Of a DNA stretch of 64,000 nucleotides, positions 25,195 to 35,331 are shown in pieces. Made by a program: the position numbers and the translations under genes. Origin of the DNA: Pseudobutyrivibrio sp. 49. GTDB taxonomy: Bacteria; Bacillota; Clostridia; Lachnospirales; Lachnospiraceae. The stretch spans positions 52,991 through 116,990 of the forward strand of contig NZ_FNDP01000011.1 of the NCBI RefSeq assembly GCF_900100545.1. Reading direction: 5' to 3'. Each line of letters begins with the position of its first letter. Position 1 is the stretch's first letter. Under the pieces are notes generated by a model. That model did not search any database and was not told where the DNA came from. It saw nothing but the letters and a program-made list of their open reading frames with translations.

Positions 25195-26742
25195 ATGCAG
25201 GTATTTCATGGAACAATTTTAACTTGTGATGAAAACAATACCATTGCTAATTATTTGGTAGAGCGCGAGGGTCGTATTGCATACATAGGAACAAAGCTTC
25301 CTACTCAGTACGAGGTGGTTCCACCTATCGAGTTGGGAAATAGTGTTTTGGTTCCTGCCTTCGCTGATACCCACATGCATTATTCGGGCTTTTCCGTTTT
25401 GCATAAAATGTTTCCTATCAACGATACGGATTCCAACGCTAAGATTTTGGATCAGCTGAGAGAATACGCTACTCGTACCAGAGAAAATATAATTGTCGGC
25501 TTTGGCGCTACAGAGTTTGCCGTATCTGAAGGGCACCTTATTTTAAAGGAGCAGATGGATGTGGCATGCCCTGATAAGCCAGCCTTCATTATCAAGCATG
25601 ACGCTCATTCTGGCGTAGCCAATAGCCTGTTTCTTGATGCAATCAAATCCAAGGTTTCAAATCTCAGAGGCTACAATGCCACCACAGGTGAGTTAAAGCA
25701 GGAGGCTTTCTTAGCAGCCTGTGAATTTATTACTCATGGTATGTCTACAAAGAAGGTAATCGATTCCATGGTTGAGACTTCTGATTTTCTTGCCAGCAAA
25801 GGTATTGGCTTGATTTGTTCTGCCAGTGGAATGGGATTTATTCGTGATTATGATTTCGATATGGAGCGTTCAGTTGCCAAAGGTCTTGATAATGGAATGC
25901 AGGTAAGGGTTGCTTATCAGTGTTCTAATATCGACAAGCTTGCCAAGAAGGATATGACCAGAGTCGTATTCGGCAACCTTGATGGAACCCTCGCTAATAA
26001 GGATGCAGCATTAAATGACAACTATGTAACTATAAATAATAAGGGTGTTTCCTACTTCAGCGATGCTGATGTGCAGGAGTTCTGTATCAATGCCAACAGA
26101 GCAGGCTATCAAATTGCTCTTCATGCAGTTGGTGATGCTGCATTTGAACAGGCTGTCAATGCTATTTCAATGGCCTTGGAGGATTATCCAAGATACGACC
26201 ATAGACACATAATTCTTCATGGTACGTTGCCTACTGAAAAGGCATTGAGAATTTGCGCTAAATACAACATTATGATTTCTGTACAGCCATCGTTGCTTTC
26301 GCATATTGATGGCGTTAAGGAATTTGTTGATGGAATACTTTCGGAGGATAGAGCAAAGGGAATTAATCCTCTGAAGACTATCACTGATATGGGTATCAAG
26401 GTTTGCTTCAATTCTGATGCACCAGCCTCTGATCCAGACCCAATCATGTGGATTCATGACGCATGTAATAATCCAAATCCAGAGGAGTCAGTATCCGTCT
26501 ATGAGGCTCTTAGAATGGCCACCATTAACGGTGCGCTTTCTTGCTTCGATGAAAAGGAGCGTGGTACTCTCGAAATGGGAAAGAGCTGCGATTTGGCAGT
26601 TCTTGATAAGAATCCATATGAGATTCCGGTAGATGAGCTAAAGACTATAAATGTGTCCGAGCTTTATCTTAAAGGAAAACCATATAAACGTTCTCGAACC
26701 GGCTCAATGGCCACAATGCTTCGAGGAATGTTTCCACAATAG
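25195..26742 (+). CDS. Amidohydrolase (YtcJ-like, amidohydrolase-3 type)
   Basis: 515 residues of the metal-dependent amidohydrolase superfamily. ADTHMHYSG (about 57-65) is the HxH metal motif. Further ligands are in HAVGDAAFEQ and HGTLPTEKAL, and the catalytic Asp is in NSDAPASDPDPI. KERGTLEMGKSCDLAVLDKNP is the C-terminal beta-sandwich segment typical of the group. TGGAGGGG precedes the ATG, 33 nt after pfp. The substrate is not predictable; family members hydrolyse amides and formyl groups or act as exoenzymes. Confidence 0.83.
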   Translation: MQVFHGTILTCDENNTIANYLVEREGRIAYIGTKLPTQYEVVPPIELGNSVLVPAFADTHMHYSGFSVLHKMFPINDTDSNAKILDQLREYATRTRENIIVGFGATEFAVSEGHLILKEQMDVACPDKPAFIIKHDAHSGVANSLFLDAIKSKVSNLRGYNATTGELKQEAFLAACEFITHGMSTKKVIDSMVETSDFLASKGIGLICSASGMGFIRDYDFDMERSVAKGLDNGMQVRVAYQCSNIDKLAKKDMTRVVFGNLDGTLANKDAALNDNYVTINNKGVSYFSDADVQEFCINANRAGYQIALHAVGDAAFEQAVNAISMALEDYPRYDHRHIILHGTLPTEKALRICAKYNIMISVQPSLLSHIDGVKEFVDGILSEDRAKGINPLKTITDMGIKVCFNSDAPASDPDPIMWIHDACNNPNPEESVSVYEALRMATINGALSCFDEKERGTLEMGKSCDLAVLDKNPYEIPVDELKTINVSELYLKGKPYKRSRTGSMATMLRGMFPQ

Positions 26743-26770
26743 CGTAAATACGCACTAATTACAAATAAGA

Positions 26771-26866
26771 GAGCACCCGTAGCTATCAAGCTCTAAGTGT
26801 TGCTGAAAGGAACATCTAGTGACTGAAAGCAATATCTTAGGCTTGAGAGCGTGACGAGGTGCTTTT
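26771..26866 (+). promoter_or_regulatory. Structured leader element upstream of addB (copy A)
   Basis: P1 is GAGCACC (26771-26777) with GGTGCTT (26858-26864). Inside are CGTAGC and GCGTGACG, then CAAGCTCTAAG paired with CTTAGGCTTG, then an asymmetric loop and hairpin. The same layout and key bases occur upstream of htpG (35949-36033) with different P1 bases. It ends 18 nt before the addB ATG. I do not recognise a named riboswitch. Confidence 0.6.
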
Positions 26867-26883
26867 GTGTTTAGGAGAATTAA

Positions 26884-29800
26884 ATGTCATTATCTTTAAT
26901 AGTCGGTAGCTCCGGCAGTGGCAAATCTACAAATATATACAGCAGGATAATTCAGGAATCCATGGAGCATAAGGATAAGAATTATCTTGTTATTGTTCCG
27001 GAGCAGTACACCATGTCCACACAGCGTCTGCTTGTATCCATGCATCCCAACAAATGCATTATGAATATAGATGTCCTTTCCTTCAATCGTCTGGCCTACA
27101 GAGTTTTTGAGGAGCTTGGCACTGCGGTGCAGTCTGTTTTGGATGATACGGGAAAGTCCCTTGTAATCCGTAAGTTGGTAAATAATAAGCTAAACGATAT
27201 CAAGGCCCTTAGGAACAATATCACCAGAGTCAGCTATATCACTCAGATAAAATCTCTTATATCAGAAATGACTCAGTATAATATCACCCCTGAAAAGCTT
27301 CAGGAGATGATGAGCTCGCCGGTGATGTCAGAAAGCTTCAGAAGAAAAGCCTCCGATTTGCTGGTAATCTATCAGGCATTTCTGGATTTTATCGAGGGCA
27401 GATATGTCACCACAGAATCCATTTTATCTACTTTAAATGAGATGCTGGACAGCTCTGATATTGTCACAGGCTCTACCGTAGTTTTAGATGGATTTACAGG
27501 TTTTACACCTATCCAGTATCAGCTTGTGGAGCACTTGCTTCAGATTTGCGATGAGGTAGCAGTGACAATTACTGCAGATGAACATACTGCGTTATTCGAG
27601 ATGAAGTCTGAGGATGATGTTTTTGCCATGTCTTCAGAATTTGCTGTAAAGCTAAATCAGATTGCTAAAAGAATTGGAAAAGAGATTAATGAGCCAGTTT
27701 TCATTTCAGATGAAAATGGGTGGCTTTCTCAAAATCCTGCACTCCAGTTTTTAGAGAGAAATATTTTTAGAAATGACCTTCAGTTTCAGGGTGATAATGC
27801 TCCTGAAGCTATTAAGCTCACCAGTCTTCGCAGTCCAAGAGATGAGCTGAAATTTGTGGCAATCACCATCAACAAACTTGTCCGAAACGGAATGCGTTAC
27901 AAGGACATTGCCGTGGTTGCACCTAACATGGAAAATTACAGATATCTATTGCCAGGAATTTGGTCTGATTACCAGATACCTTTCTTTATTGACGCCAAAA
28001 CCGAGATTTTATTCCACCCTATGTCTGAGGCAATAGATTCTTTATTTGATATTTTCGACAATGATTTTAGAAAAGAAGATGTCTTTAGATTTTTAAGAAC
28101 AGATCTTACAGTTTTAGAAACCGATGAAATCGATTATCTTGAAAACTATATTCTTGCAACGGGCATCCGTGGAAAAAAGAAATATTTTCATCCTTTTGCC
28201 ATTCGTTCAAATCAGTTCAAAAGCGATGAAGATTTAATTCGTGTAAACGAAATCAGAAGTAAATTCATTCAGCCATTTATCGATTTTGATAATGCCGTAG
28301 GCAAGACAGATACTGTTCGAAACATTGCCACAGCCCTTTATAAATTTCTTCTATATTTTGATGTGGAAGGAAAGATTAATGAACGTGGAAATCGCTATCA
28401 GGATAGTAATGCGGTAAAGGCTAAGGAATACAGTCAGATTTATCCAATCATCATGGATATTTTGGACAAGATGGTTAACATTCTTGATCAGGAGACTATG
28501 AAGCTGGATGAGTTCCACGACATCTATGAGGCGGGGCTTTCAGCTGCATCCATAGGTGTTATTCCGCCTGCAAATGACAGCGTAATTTTAGGAGACATTG
28601 AGCGAACCAGACTTTCAAATATCAAGGTTCTTTTCTGCCTTGGAGCATCAGATGACGCCATCCCAAAGAAGGTGGAAAATGGTGGTATTCTTTCTCAGCT
28701 GGAGAGAGAACAGCTATTGGAGCAGGGCTTCGAGTTGGCACCTTCTGACAGACAAAAATCCTTCAGACAGCGATTTTATTTATATTTGATGCTGACAAAG
28801 CCAAATCAGAAATTGTATATTACAATGCCACGAGTGGATGGAACTGGAAAATCTGTAAATCCTTCTTATCTTGTGGAGGTAATCACAAAGCTGTTTCCTC
28901 AGGTGGCGCTTACTGAAATAGAAGAGTTTGAAACCTCTGACAGACTTTTGTCTAAAAAGAGTGCTTTGAATTATCTTATAGAGTTGATTAATCAGGCTTC
29001 GGCGGAAGGTGTTGAGTGCCTGTCTCCTGAGGAATTAAATACCTTTAAGGGGCTTATTGAGTGGGCAAAGGCAGAGGACAGTCTGTCCCTTGATACTATC
29101 CTTTCTGGAGCATTCTATCAGCATCAGCCAGAGTCAGTTTCAAAGGATATCATGTTGGCAGTTAATGAGGCCTTTAATTCAGATGAAACGGTATCTGGCT
29201 CAGTATCTCGTTTTGAGCTTTACAACGAGTGTGCTTATAAGTATTTCCTTACGTATATTATGAGGCTTCAGGAAAGAGAAAAATTCGAGTTATCCAGCAT
29301 GGATATGGGTAACTTTTACCATGAGGCTATCCAGCGTTATTCTGATAATCTAAAAGCAGATGGAAAGAAATGGAAGAATGTATCAAAGGAAGAAAGAGAT
29401 GCATATTTAGATACTGCTTTCAATCAGACCTTTGAGGCAATGTCAAAGGTTTCTACCCTGGAGGATTACACTCAGAAATATATTGTGGAATCCATGAGAG
29501 AGACCTTGCGTCATACTGTGGAAATCATTACCACACAGGTTTCCAGAGGTGAATTTGAACCTGCATTTTTCGAGGAAAAAATATCCGCTGAAATTAGAGA
29601 TAGAGAAAGTGATGAGCTGGTTGCAAACCTAAAAGGTAAGGTAGATAGAATTGACCTGACAGACTCAGCTGACATGGCAGTTCGTATCATAGATTATAAA
29701 TCCAGCGGTCATAAGCTGGATTTGGAGGAGTGTTATTACGGTCTTTCTATGCAGCTTCCTATCTACATGAGTGTAGTTCTTGATAAGCTGAAAGAGAAAT

Positions 29801-30321
29801 ATCCAAATGCTACACTTCATCCATCCGCCATGCTTTACTATGAAATGGCAAATAAATATGTTGAACGTACAGGCACCCTTGCAGGCACGAATGAAGAGCG
29901 CTTAAAGCTCAGTCGAATGGAAGGTCTGCTGTCCGCAGAAGAGAGCGATTTACTTGCTAATGATTCCACAGTTGGTACTGAGGATGGACAGACATCTAAA
30001 TCATCTATCGTACCTTACGGTGTGAAAAAAGATGGTGAGGTAGATGCAAATACCAATGCCGTCAGTCTTGAGGGCATTAATACTGTTTTAGAGTATTCTA
30101 AATATTCGGCAGCTGAAACTGCCAAGCACATAATTGATGGTGATTTTGATTGTGCACCAGCCAGATTAGGTAATATCGATGCATGTCAATATTGTAGCTT
30201 TAAGAGCGTCTGTCATTTCAATGAAAATGAGGAAGGCTTTAAGGCTCGCAACCTTGAAAAGCTTGGTAAAAAAGATGCAGTAATAGAACTTATGAAAGAA
30301 TCAATGGATTCAAAGGAGTAA
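26884..30321 (+). CDS. addB: ATP-dependent helicase/deoxyribonuclease subunit B
   Basis: 1145 residues of AddB size. Walker A is GSSGSGKST at 8-16. The C-terminal RecB-like nuclease has VRIIDYKSSGHKLDLEE. The iron-sulfur cluster cysteines are C783 in YNECAYKYF and three near residues 1100-1110 in CQYCSFKSVC. With AddA it resects double-strand breaks to a Chi-like signal for RecA loading. TTAGGAG precedes the ATG. Downstream addA starts 7 nt after the stop, so translation is likely coupled. Confidence 0.95.
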   Translation: MSLSLIVGSSGSGKSTNIYSRIIQESMEHKDKNYLVIVPEQYTMSTQRLLVSMHPNKCIMNIDVLSFNRLAYRVFEELGTAVQSVLDDTGKSLVIRKLVNNKLNDIKALRNNITRVSYITQIKSLISEMTQYNITPEKLQEMMSSPVMSESFRRKASDLLVIYQAFLDFIEGRYVTTESILSTLNEMLDSSDIVTGSTVVLDGFTGFTPIQYQLVEHLLQICDEVAVTITADEHTALFEMKSEDDVFAMSSEFAVKLNQIAKRIGKEINEPVFISDENGWLSQNPALQFLERNIFRNDLQFQGDNAPEAIKLTSLRSPRDELKFVAITINKLVRNGMRYKDIAVVAPNMENYRYLLPGIWSDYQIPFFIDAKTEILFHPMSEAIDSLFDIFDNDFRKEDVFRFLRTDLTVLETDEIDYLENYILATGIRGKKKYFHPFAIRSNQFKSDEDLIRVNEIRSKFIQPFIDFDNAVGKTDTVRNIATALYKFLLYFDVEGKINERGNRYQDSNAVKAKEYSQIYPIIMDILDKMVNILDQETMKLDEFHDIYEAGLSAASIGVIPPANDSVILGDIERTRLSNIKVLFCLGASDDAIPKKVENGGILSQLEREQLLEQGFELAPSDRQKSFRQRFYLYLMLTKPNQKLYITMPRVDGTGKSVNPSYLVEVITKLFPQVALTEIEEFETSDRLLSKKSALNYLIELINQASAEGVECLSPEELNTFKGLIEWAKAEDSLSLDTILSGAFYQHQPESVSKDIMLAVNEAFNSDETVSGSVSRFELYNECAYKYFLTYIMRLQEREKFELSSMDMGNFYHEAIQRYSDNLKADGKKWKNVSKEERDAYLDTAFNQTFEAMSKVSTLEDYTQKYIVESMRETLRHTVEIITTQVSRGEFEPAFFEEKISAEIRDRESDELVANLKGKVDRIDLTDSADMAVRIIDYKSSGHKLDLEECYYGLSMQLPIYMSVVLDKLKEKYPNATLHPSAMLYYEMANKYVERTGTLAGTNEERLKLSRMEGLLSAEESDLLANDSTVGTEDGQTSKSSIVPYGVKKDGEVDANTNAVSLEGINTVLEYSKYSAAETAKHIIDGDFDCAPARLGNIDACQYCSFKSVCHFNENEEGFKARNLEKLGKKDAVIELMKESMDSKE

Positions 30322-30327
30322 ATTAAC

Positions 30328-33300
30328 GTGGGTCTTACTAAAGAACAGGAAAAGGTAAGGGATACCAGAAATAAAAATATGTTGGTCAGCGCTGCCGCAG
30401 GTAGTGGTAAAACCTTCGTCCTTGTACAGCGAATTATTTCAGAAATTTTGGACGAGAAAAATCCTATCGATGTAGACAGGATTTTGGTGGTTACCTTCAC
30501 CAACGCTGCCGCAGCAGAGATGAAGGACAGAATTCGTCAGGCCATCGATAAGGCTGTTTCTGAAAAGGGTGTGGATAAGCGAATCAAAGCTCAGGCCACA
30601 CTGATTCATAGCGCCCATATTCGTACCATAGACAGTTTTTGTAGCTGGATTGTTAAGAATTATTTCTATGAAATTGACCAGGAGCCATCCTTCAGAATTG
30701 GCACCACAGGAGAGCTGAAAATGCTTTCTGATGAGGTGTTTGATGACCTTCTTAGCAAGTATCTTCAATCAGATGATAAGGAGTTCAGACTTCTGGCAGA
30801 TGCATATATAACAGGTCGCAGAACAGATGAATTAAAGAAGATGGTATTTGAGCTTCATGCGAAGGCAGCAAGCTATCCATGGCCTCATGAATGGTATCAG
30901 GAGGCACTTCGTTTATACGATATTAATTCTGTGGATGAGCTGGAAGAAAGCGAATTTGTTCAAAGTATAATCAGAGTCACTGATTTGGTTTTGGCAGATT
31001 TATTAAAGCGTTTAGAACCTTTAATGAAGTTATATAATGGCGATTATTCTACAAAGGATGGAACAATTATTTCTGAGGAATATTCCTATATTCAGGCAAT
31101 TATAAATGCAAAAACTTATCGTGAAAAAGTTGTCTTATATGCTGGCTTTGCACCAGTAAGATGGGATGCAAAAAAGACACCTTTAAATCCTGATGAGATA
31201 CAGCGAGTAAAATCTCTTAGAGATTTATATAAGGATGTTATTTCAGGCTATGCAGAAAAGTTTTTTGCAATGAATCCAGAGGAATTATTTGACTGTATTT
31301 CCTTTGTCAAAAAGCAGGCTACAGCTTTGATTCGATTCACTCAGGATTACACTGATACGCTCTTAAAAATGAAGTCGAAGAAAAATATTTATGACTTCAA
31401 CGACATAGAACACATGGCCCTTGAAATCCTCAGGAACAAGGATTCAAAAGAGCATGAAAGACGACCAGTTGCTATCGAGCTTGCCAACCATTTTAAGGAA
31501 GTAATGGTGGATGAGTATCAGGATTCCAATGAGCTTCAGGAGCAGATTCTTACAGCCATCACATCGGGAAATAATTACTTCACAGTAGGAGATGTAAAGC
31601 AATCTATTTATGCATTCAGACAGGCCAACCCAAAGCTTTTTATTGAAAAGCTTGATTCTTATCCTATGGATGACACGGCAGATTCTATACGAATAGATCT
31701 TGATTATAATTTCCGAAGCCGTGGTCAGGTTCTGAATTTCTGCAACTACATTTTTGCACCACTCATGCAGGCTGATATGGGAGGTGTAATTTACGATGAA
31801 AGAGCAGCTCTTAAGGTGGGAGATAAGACCTTTAAGGGTGATACGAGCGCCTACGAGTCCGAAATAATTGTAGCCTCTCAGGATAGCGAGGCTATGAAAG
31901 AGCTTGATATTGAGGATGGAGATTCTCTTGAGGCTCTTGTGGTTGCAAAGCGAATTAAGGAGCTTAAGGAAGAAGATTTTCAGGTAAGTTACAAGGATGG
32001 AGACGAGCGTGCTCTTCGTCCTATGAAATATTCTGACGTAGTGATTCTTATGTCAGCTGTAAGTGGTCACGCTGAAAAGTTCATTAGCGTTTTGAAAGAA
32101 AAAGGAATTCCTGCCTATGTTTCTGAGGAGACAGGATTCTTTGAACGCGAGGAAATAGAGACGGTTTTATCAATGCTTACCTGTATTGATAATCCCTTCA
32201 ATGACATCCCATTGGCGGCAGTTTTACATTCGCCAATGTTTGGTTTTTCCTCAAACAGACTTGCTCAGATTCGTGCAACAGACGGTGATGGCTTTTTATA
32301 TAATTGCTTGCTTTCATATCAGGAAAAACATCCTTCTAAGGATATAGAAAAGTTTTTAGATATGTTAAATCGCTTCCGTGATATAGCAATCGACACACCT
32401 ATCCATGAGGTTATTGAAATGCTTTTGGAGGAGACTGGTTACGGTTTATATGTACGTTCTCTTCCTATGGGAAAGATGGCTTATGCTAATCTTGAAAAGC
32501 TTGTGGATGAGGCTGTAAGCTTTGAAGGAACTAGCTTTAAGGGCTTGTCGCGCTTCGTAGAATACATTGAGGGACTTCGTACTTACGAAGAAGACTTGGG
32601 TCTTGCAAAGTCCGTGGGAGAGAATGACGATGCAGTAAAAATTATGACCATTCATAAAAGTAAAGGTTTGGAATTCCCAGTTGTTTTTGTCAGTGGATGT
32701 GGTCGTGGCGCAAGAGATGAGGGTGGAAAATTCTGCTATGATGACACCCTTGGTCTCGCTCTTAATTATCGCAATCCAGAAACAAGAATCAGCTGCACCA
32801 CACCTTTTTACTCTATCGTAAAAACGAAGCTAAATGACAGTGCAAAGGGCGAGTTCTTTAGAAAGTATTATGTAGCACTTACCCGTCCTGTTGATAAGCT
32901 TATTATCACTGCCACAATCAAGCCTACCAAGGATAAATCTGTAGCAGATATTATAGAGGGATATACAGCCTCATCATCGGTAATTGACTATCTTACTAAG
33001 GCACGTGCTCAGTCTGCAATTGAGCTTATGATTCGAGGTTTAAATGCCTCCGCAGTGCCTTATAAAAAAAGAATTGTTGATTGCGGTGAGCTTTTTGTGG
33101 ATGAGGTTGAACGAGCAGTTCTTCGAGAGGATGCAAAAAAGGTAATTGAGAAATTAGTGGATGAGGCTACGCTGTCATCAGATAACGAAATCGTAAATAC
33201 GTTGTCCTTTAAATATGACGAAATCGAAGACAGCAAATATAAAAGTAAGTATTCTGTTTCTGAGATTAAGCATAATGCAATGGAGTCTATTTACGAGCAA

Positions 33301-33942
33301 AATTTAGATGCAGCACCAGCCTTCATCCACCATGAAGAGGAAAGATATATTCCTGAATTCATGCGCACAGAAATCTCTGAGGAACAGGATGAAAAATCTG
33401 GTTCAGCTATTCCAACAGGTGCTCTTTATGGAACAGCCATGCACCGCTTTATGGAATGTTTTGATTTCGCCAGAAGTGATTTTGAACAGTCCTTTGATGA
33501 GCAGCTTTCTTACATGAAAAATGTTCATATGCTTTCAGATGATGAGCAGTCCAGAATCAGTCCATATAAGCTTAAAAAATTCCTGTCAGATGACATAGCA
33601 AAGCGTATGTCTCTTGCCGCAGAAAAGGGTCTGTTATTCAAAGAAAAACCATTTGTTTTCGGAAGCAATGGAAGAGATTTATTTGATGATAAAGATGCCT
33701 CTGACGAGCTGATTTTAGTTCAGGGAATCATCGACGTTTTCTTCCAGGAGGAAGACGGAATTGTACTTTTAGATTATAAGACGGATAGAGTAGACTCGGA
33801 TGAAGCTTTAGTGGTAAGATATGAAAAGCAGTTACAGTTATATAAGTCTGCTATCGAAAAAGCATACAACACCCCAGTGAAGGAAACTTTGCTATATTCC
33901 TTCGCGCTAGAGAAAGGAGTTACCATATGTACGACAAATTAA
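30328..33942 (+). CDS. addA: ATP-dependent helicase/nuclease subunit A
   Basis: 1204 residues. Translation starts at GTG 30328, with AAAGGAG in the last codons of addB 9 nt upstream. The UvrD/Rep helicase domains have Walker A SAAAGSGKTF (about 22), VDEYQDSNELQ (Walker B, about 394) and MTIHKSKGLEFPVVF. The C-terminal PD-(D/E)XK nuclease has GIIDVFFQEEDGIVLLDYKTD near 1135. It is the second half of AddAB. The small gene at 33927 overlaps its last 16 bases. Confidence 0.96.
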   Translation: MGLTKEQEKVRDTRNKNMLVSAAAGSGKTFVLVQRIISEILDEKNPIDVDRILVVTFTNAAAAEMKDRIRQAIDKAVSEKGVDKRIKAQATLIHSAHIRTIDSFCSWIVKNYFYEIDQEPSFRIGTTGELKMLSDEVFDDLLSKYLQSDDKEFRLLADAYITGRRTDELKKMVFELHAKAASYPWPHEWYQEALRLYDINSVDELEESEFVQSIIRVTDLVLADLLKRLEPLMKLYNGDYSTKDGTIISEEYSYIQAIINAKTYREKVVLYAGFAPVRWDAKKTPLNPDEIQRVKSLRDLYKDVISGYAEKFFAMNPEELFDCISFVKKQATALIRFTQDYTDTLLKMKSKKNIYDFNDIEHMALEILRNKDSKEHERRPVAIELANHFKEVMVDEYQDSNELQEQILTAITSGNNYFTVGDVKQSIYAFRQANPKLFIEKLDSYPMDDTADSIRIDLDYNFRSRGQVLNFCNYIFAPLMQADMGGVIYDERAALKVGDKTFKGDTSAYESEIIVASQDSEAMKELDIEDGDSLEALVVAKRIKELKEEDFQVSYKDGDERALRPMKYSDVVILMSAVSGHAEKFISVLKEKGIPAYVSEETGFFEREEIETVLSMLTCIDNPFNDIPLAAVLHSPMFGFSSNRLAQIRATDGDGFLYNCLLSYQEKHPSKDIEKFLDMLNRFRDIAIDTPIHEVIEMLLEETGYGLYVRSLPMGKMAYANLEKLVDEAVSFEGTSFKGLSRFVEYIEGLRTYEEDLGLAKSVGENDDAVKIMTIHKSKGLEFPVVFVSGCGRGARDEGGKFCYDDTLGLALNYRNPETRISCTTPFYSIVKTKLNDSAKGEFFRKYYVALTRPVDKLIITATIKPTKDKSVADIIEGYTASSSVIDYLTKARAQSAIELMIRGLNASAVPYKKRIVDCGELFVDEVERAVLREDAKKVIEKLVDEATLSSDNEIVNTLSFKYDEIEDSKYKSKYSVSEIKHNAMESIYEQNLDAAPAFIHHEEERYIPEFMRTEISEEQDEKSGSAIPTGALYGTAMHRFMECFDFARSDFEQSFDEQLSYMKNVHMLSDDEQSRISPYKLKKFLSDDIAKRMSLAAEKGLLFKEKPFVFGSNGRDLFDDKDASDELILVQGIIDVFFQEEDGIVLLDYKTDRVDSDEALVVRYEKQLQLYKSAIEKAYNTPVKETLLYSFALEKGVTICTTN

Positions 33943-34181
33943 CAATCAAGGCTTTCCTTGACAACCAATTAAAGTTATTCCCAGAAAAGGTAGCTGAAGA
34001 TGAGCAGGAGGCTGCAGAGTTTTTAGAGGACGTTTGTGCCACTGTTTGCAAAAATAAAAAAGAAGTAATGGAATATCTCGAAGATGCAATGGATATCTCA
34101 GGAATGTCTGAGGAGGAGATTCTTTCCTCTGAGGAAGTTTTTGCCATTGGCGATGGAAGATATCTTATTGTAGAGGGATAG
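33927..34181 (+). CDS. Small acidic helical protein of unknown function
   Basis: 84 residues, starting inside addA with GAGAAAGGAG upstream of the ATG, so translation is coupled to addA. The sequence is rich in Glu and Asp (VAEDEQEAAEFLEDV, MSEEEILSSEEVF) and predicted mostly helical, with two cysteines in CATVCKNKK. No domain is recognised. The overlap implies cotranscription with addBA and suggests, without proof, a link to recombination or to the lipoprotein gene that starts 2 nt downstream. Confidence 0.65.
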   Translation: MYDKLTIKAFLDNQLKLFPEKVAEDEQEAAEFLEDVCATVCKNKKEVMEYLEDAMDISGMSEEEILSSEEVFAIGDGRYLIVEG

Positions 34182-34183
34182 AA

Positions 34184-35170
34184 ATGAAGTTTATAAAAAG
34201 AATCTGCGCAGCATGTCTTGTGGCATCACTTTCTTTGTCATTTTCGGCATGCACCTTTCAGGATAAGACAGTGTATTTTGACACCTCCAGCAGACGAAAT
34301 ACAGTGTTCAAAATTGGTGATATGAAGTGCTCAAAAAAGGAGGCGCTTCTTTACCTTTTAAATGAAAAAAATATCTATGGTTCAGTTGATGGAGTTAACC
34401 TTTGGACAGATGATTTTGACACCGACACCATGACTGGTTCAATTAAGGATCTGACCATAGAACATCTCACTCGTGTATACGTTTTAAATTTATATGCTGA
34501 GGAGCAGGAAATCACTCTTACTGAAAAAGAAGAAAAGGCATGTGAAGATGCAGCAAAGGAATATTATTCTTCACTTAATTCTGCTGAGAAATCTTTCACA
34601 GGTGCGAAGAAAAAAGATGTGCTTAAAGCATACAAAAAATATGCTTTAGCAACAAAGGTTTATGACGAGCTTATGAACTCAGTTGATGAAGAAGTTTCTG
34701 AGGATGAAGCACGTGTTATGGAAGCATTCGTTTTGTTTGTTTCTGACAAAGCAAAGGCAGATGAAATCCAGGGAATGATTGATTATGGATATACCTTTGA
34801 GCGTCTTGCATCCACATATACAGAGCTTGATTCATATCAGGTTACCTTTGCTCGTGGAGAGTATTCAAAAGAGATTGATGAAGTCGTTTTTAATCTTGAT
34901 ACAGATGAAGTTTCTACTGCGATTTCTGCTGATGGTGGCTATTATTTTTTCCAGTGCTTGGATAAGTACAATGAGGAATTATCAGAGGCAAATAAAGAGG
35001 TCATTATTGAGAAAAGAAGACAGCAAGTTTTGGAAGATATTGTGAAAGATTTAGAGGAGAAAAATTTCTCAAATATGAATACAAATCTTTGGGACAATAT
35101 CGTATTTACGGATGACGTTTCTGAACTTACAAGTGCAACTTTTTTTGAAACATTAAATAAATATTTATAA
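34184..35170 (+). CDS. PpiC/PrsA-like lipoprotein (putative foldase)
   Basis: 328 residues. The signal peptide ends in the lipobox SFSAC with Cys23 as the lipidated residue. Residues about 50-160 are helical like the SurA/PrsA N-terminal chaperone part. Residues about 175-285 resemble a parvulin domain (VMEAFVLFVSDKAKADEIQG, YTFERLASTYTE, YFFQCLDKY), but the His and Cys/Asp catalytic residues are not obvious, so isomerase activity may be lost. It probably helps fold exported proteins at the outer face of the membrane. It is the last gene of the addBA-linked cluster. Confidence 0.72.
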   Translation: MKFIKRICAACLVASLSLSFSACTFQDKTVYFDTSSRRNTVFKIGDMKCSKKEALLYLLNEKNIYGSVDGVNLWTDDFDTDTMTGSIKDLTIEHLTRVYVLNLYAEEQEITLTEKEEKACEDAAKEYYSSLNSAEKSFTGAKKKDVLKAYKKYALATKVYDELMNSVDEEVSEDEARVMEAFVLFVSDKAKADEIQGMIDYGYTFERLASTYTELDSYQVTFARGEYSKEIDEVVFNLDTDEVSTAISADGGYYFFQCLDKYNEELSEANKEVIIEKRRQQVLEDIVKDLEEKNFSNMNTNLWDNIVFTDDVSELTSATFFETLNKYL

Positions 35171-35331
35171 ATTATAAGTGCAATTTGTATTAAATCCATT
35201 TTATAATTTGTTTTTTATTGTTAAATTGGTAGAAAATTTTCATAATAGACTAGCATTTAAATAGAAGAATGACTATAATACTAACTAAATAAAAAACAAA
35301 AACTTTTATTGCTCAAATAGGAGGGTGAAAA

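Noticed and set aside
26771..26866. Hammerhead ribozyme (CTGA...GAAA segments)
   Set aside because: The core CUGANGA is missing, and the second copy before htpG lacks even the partial match.
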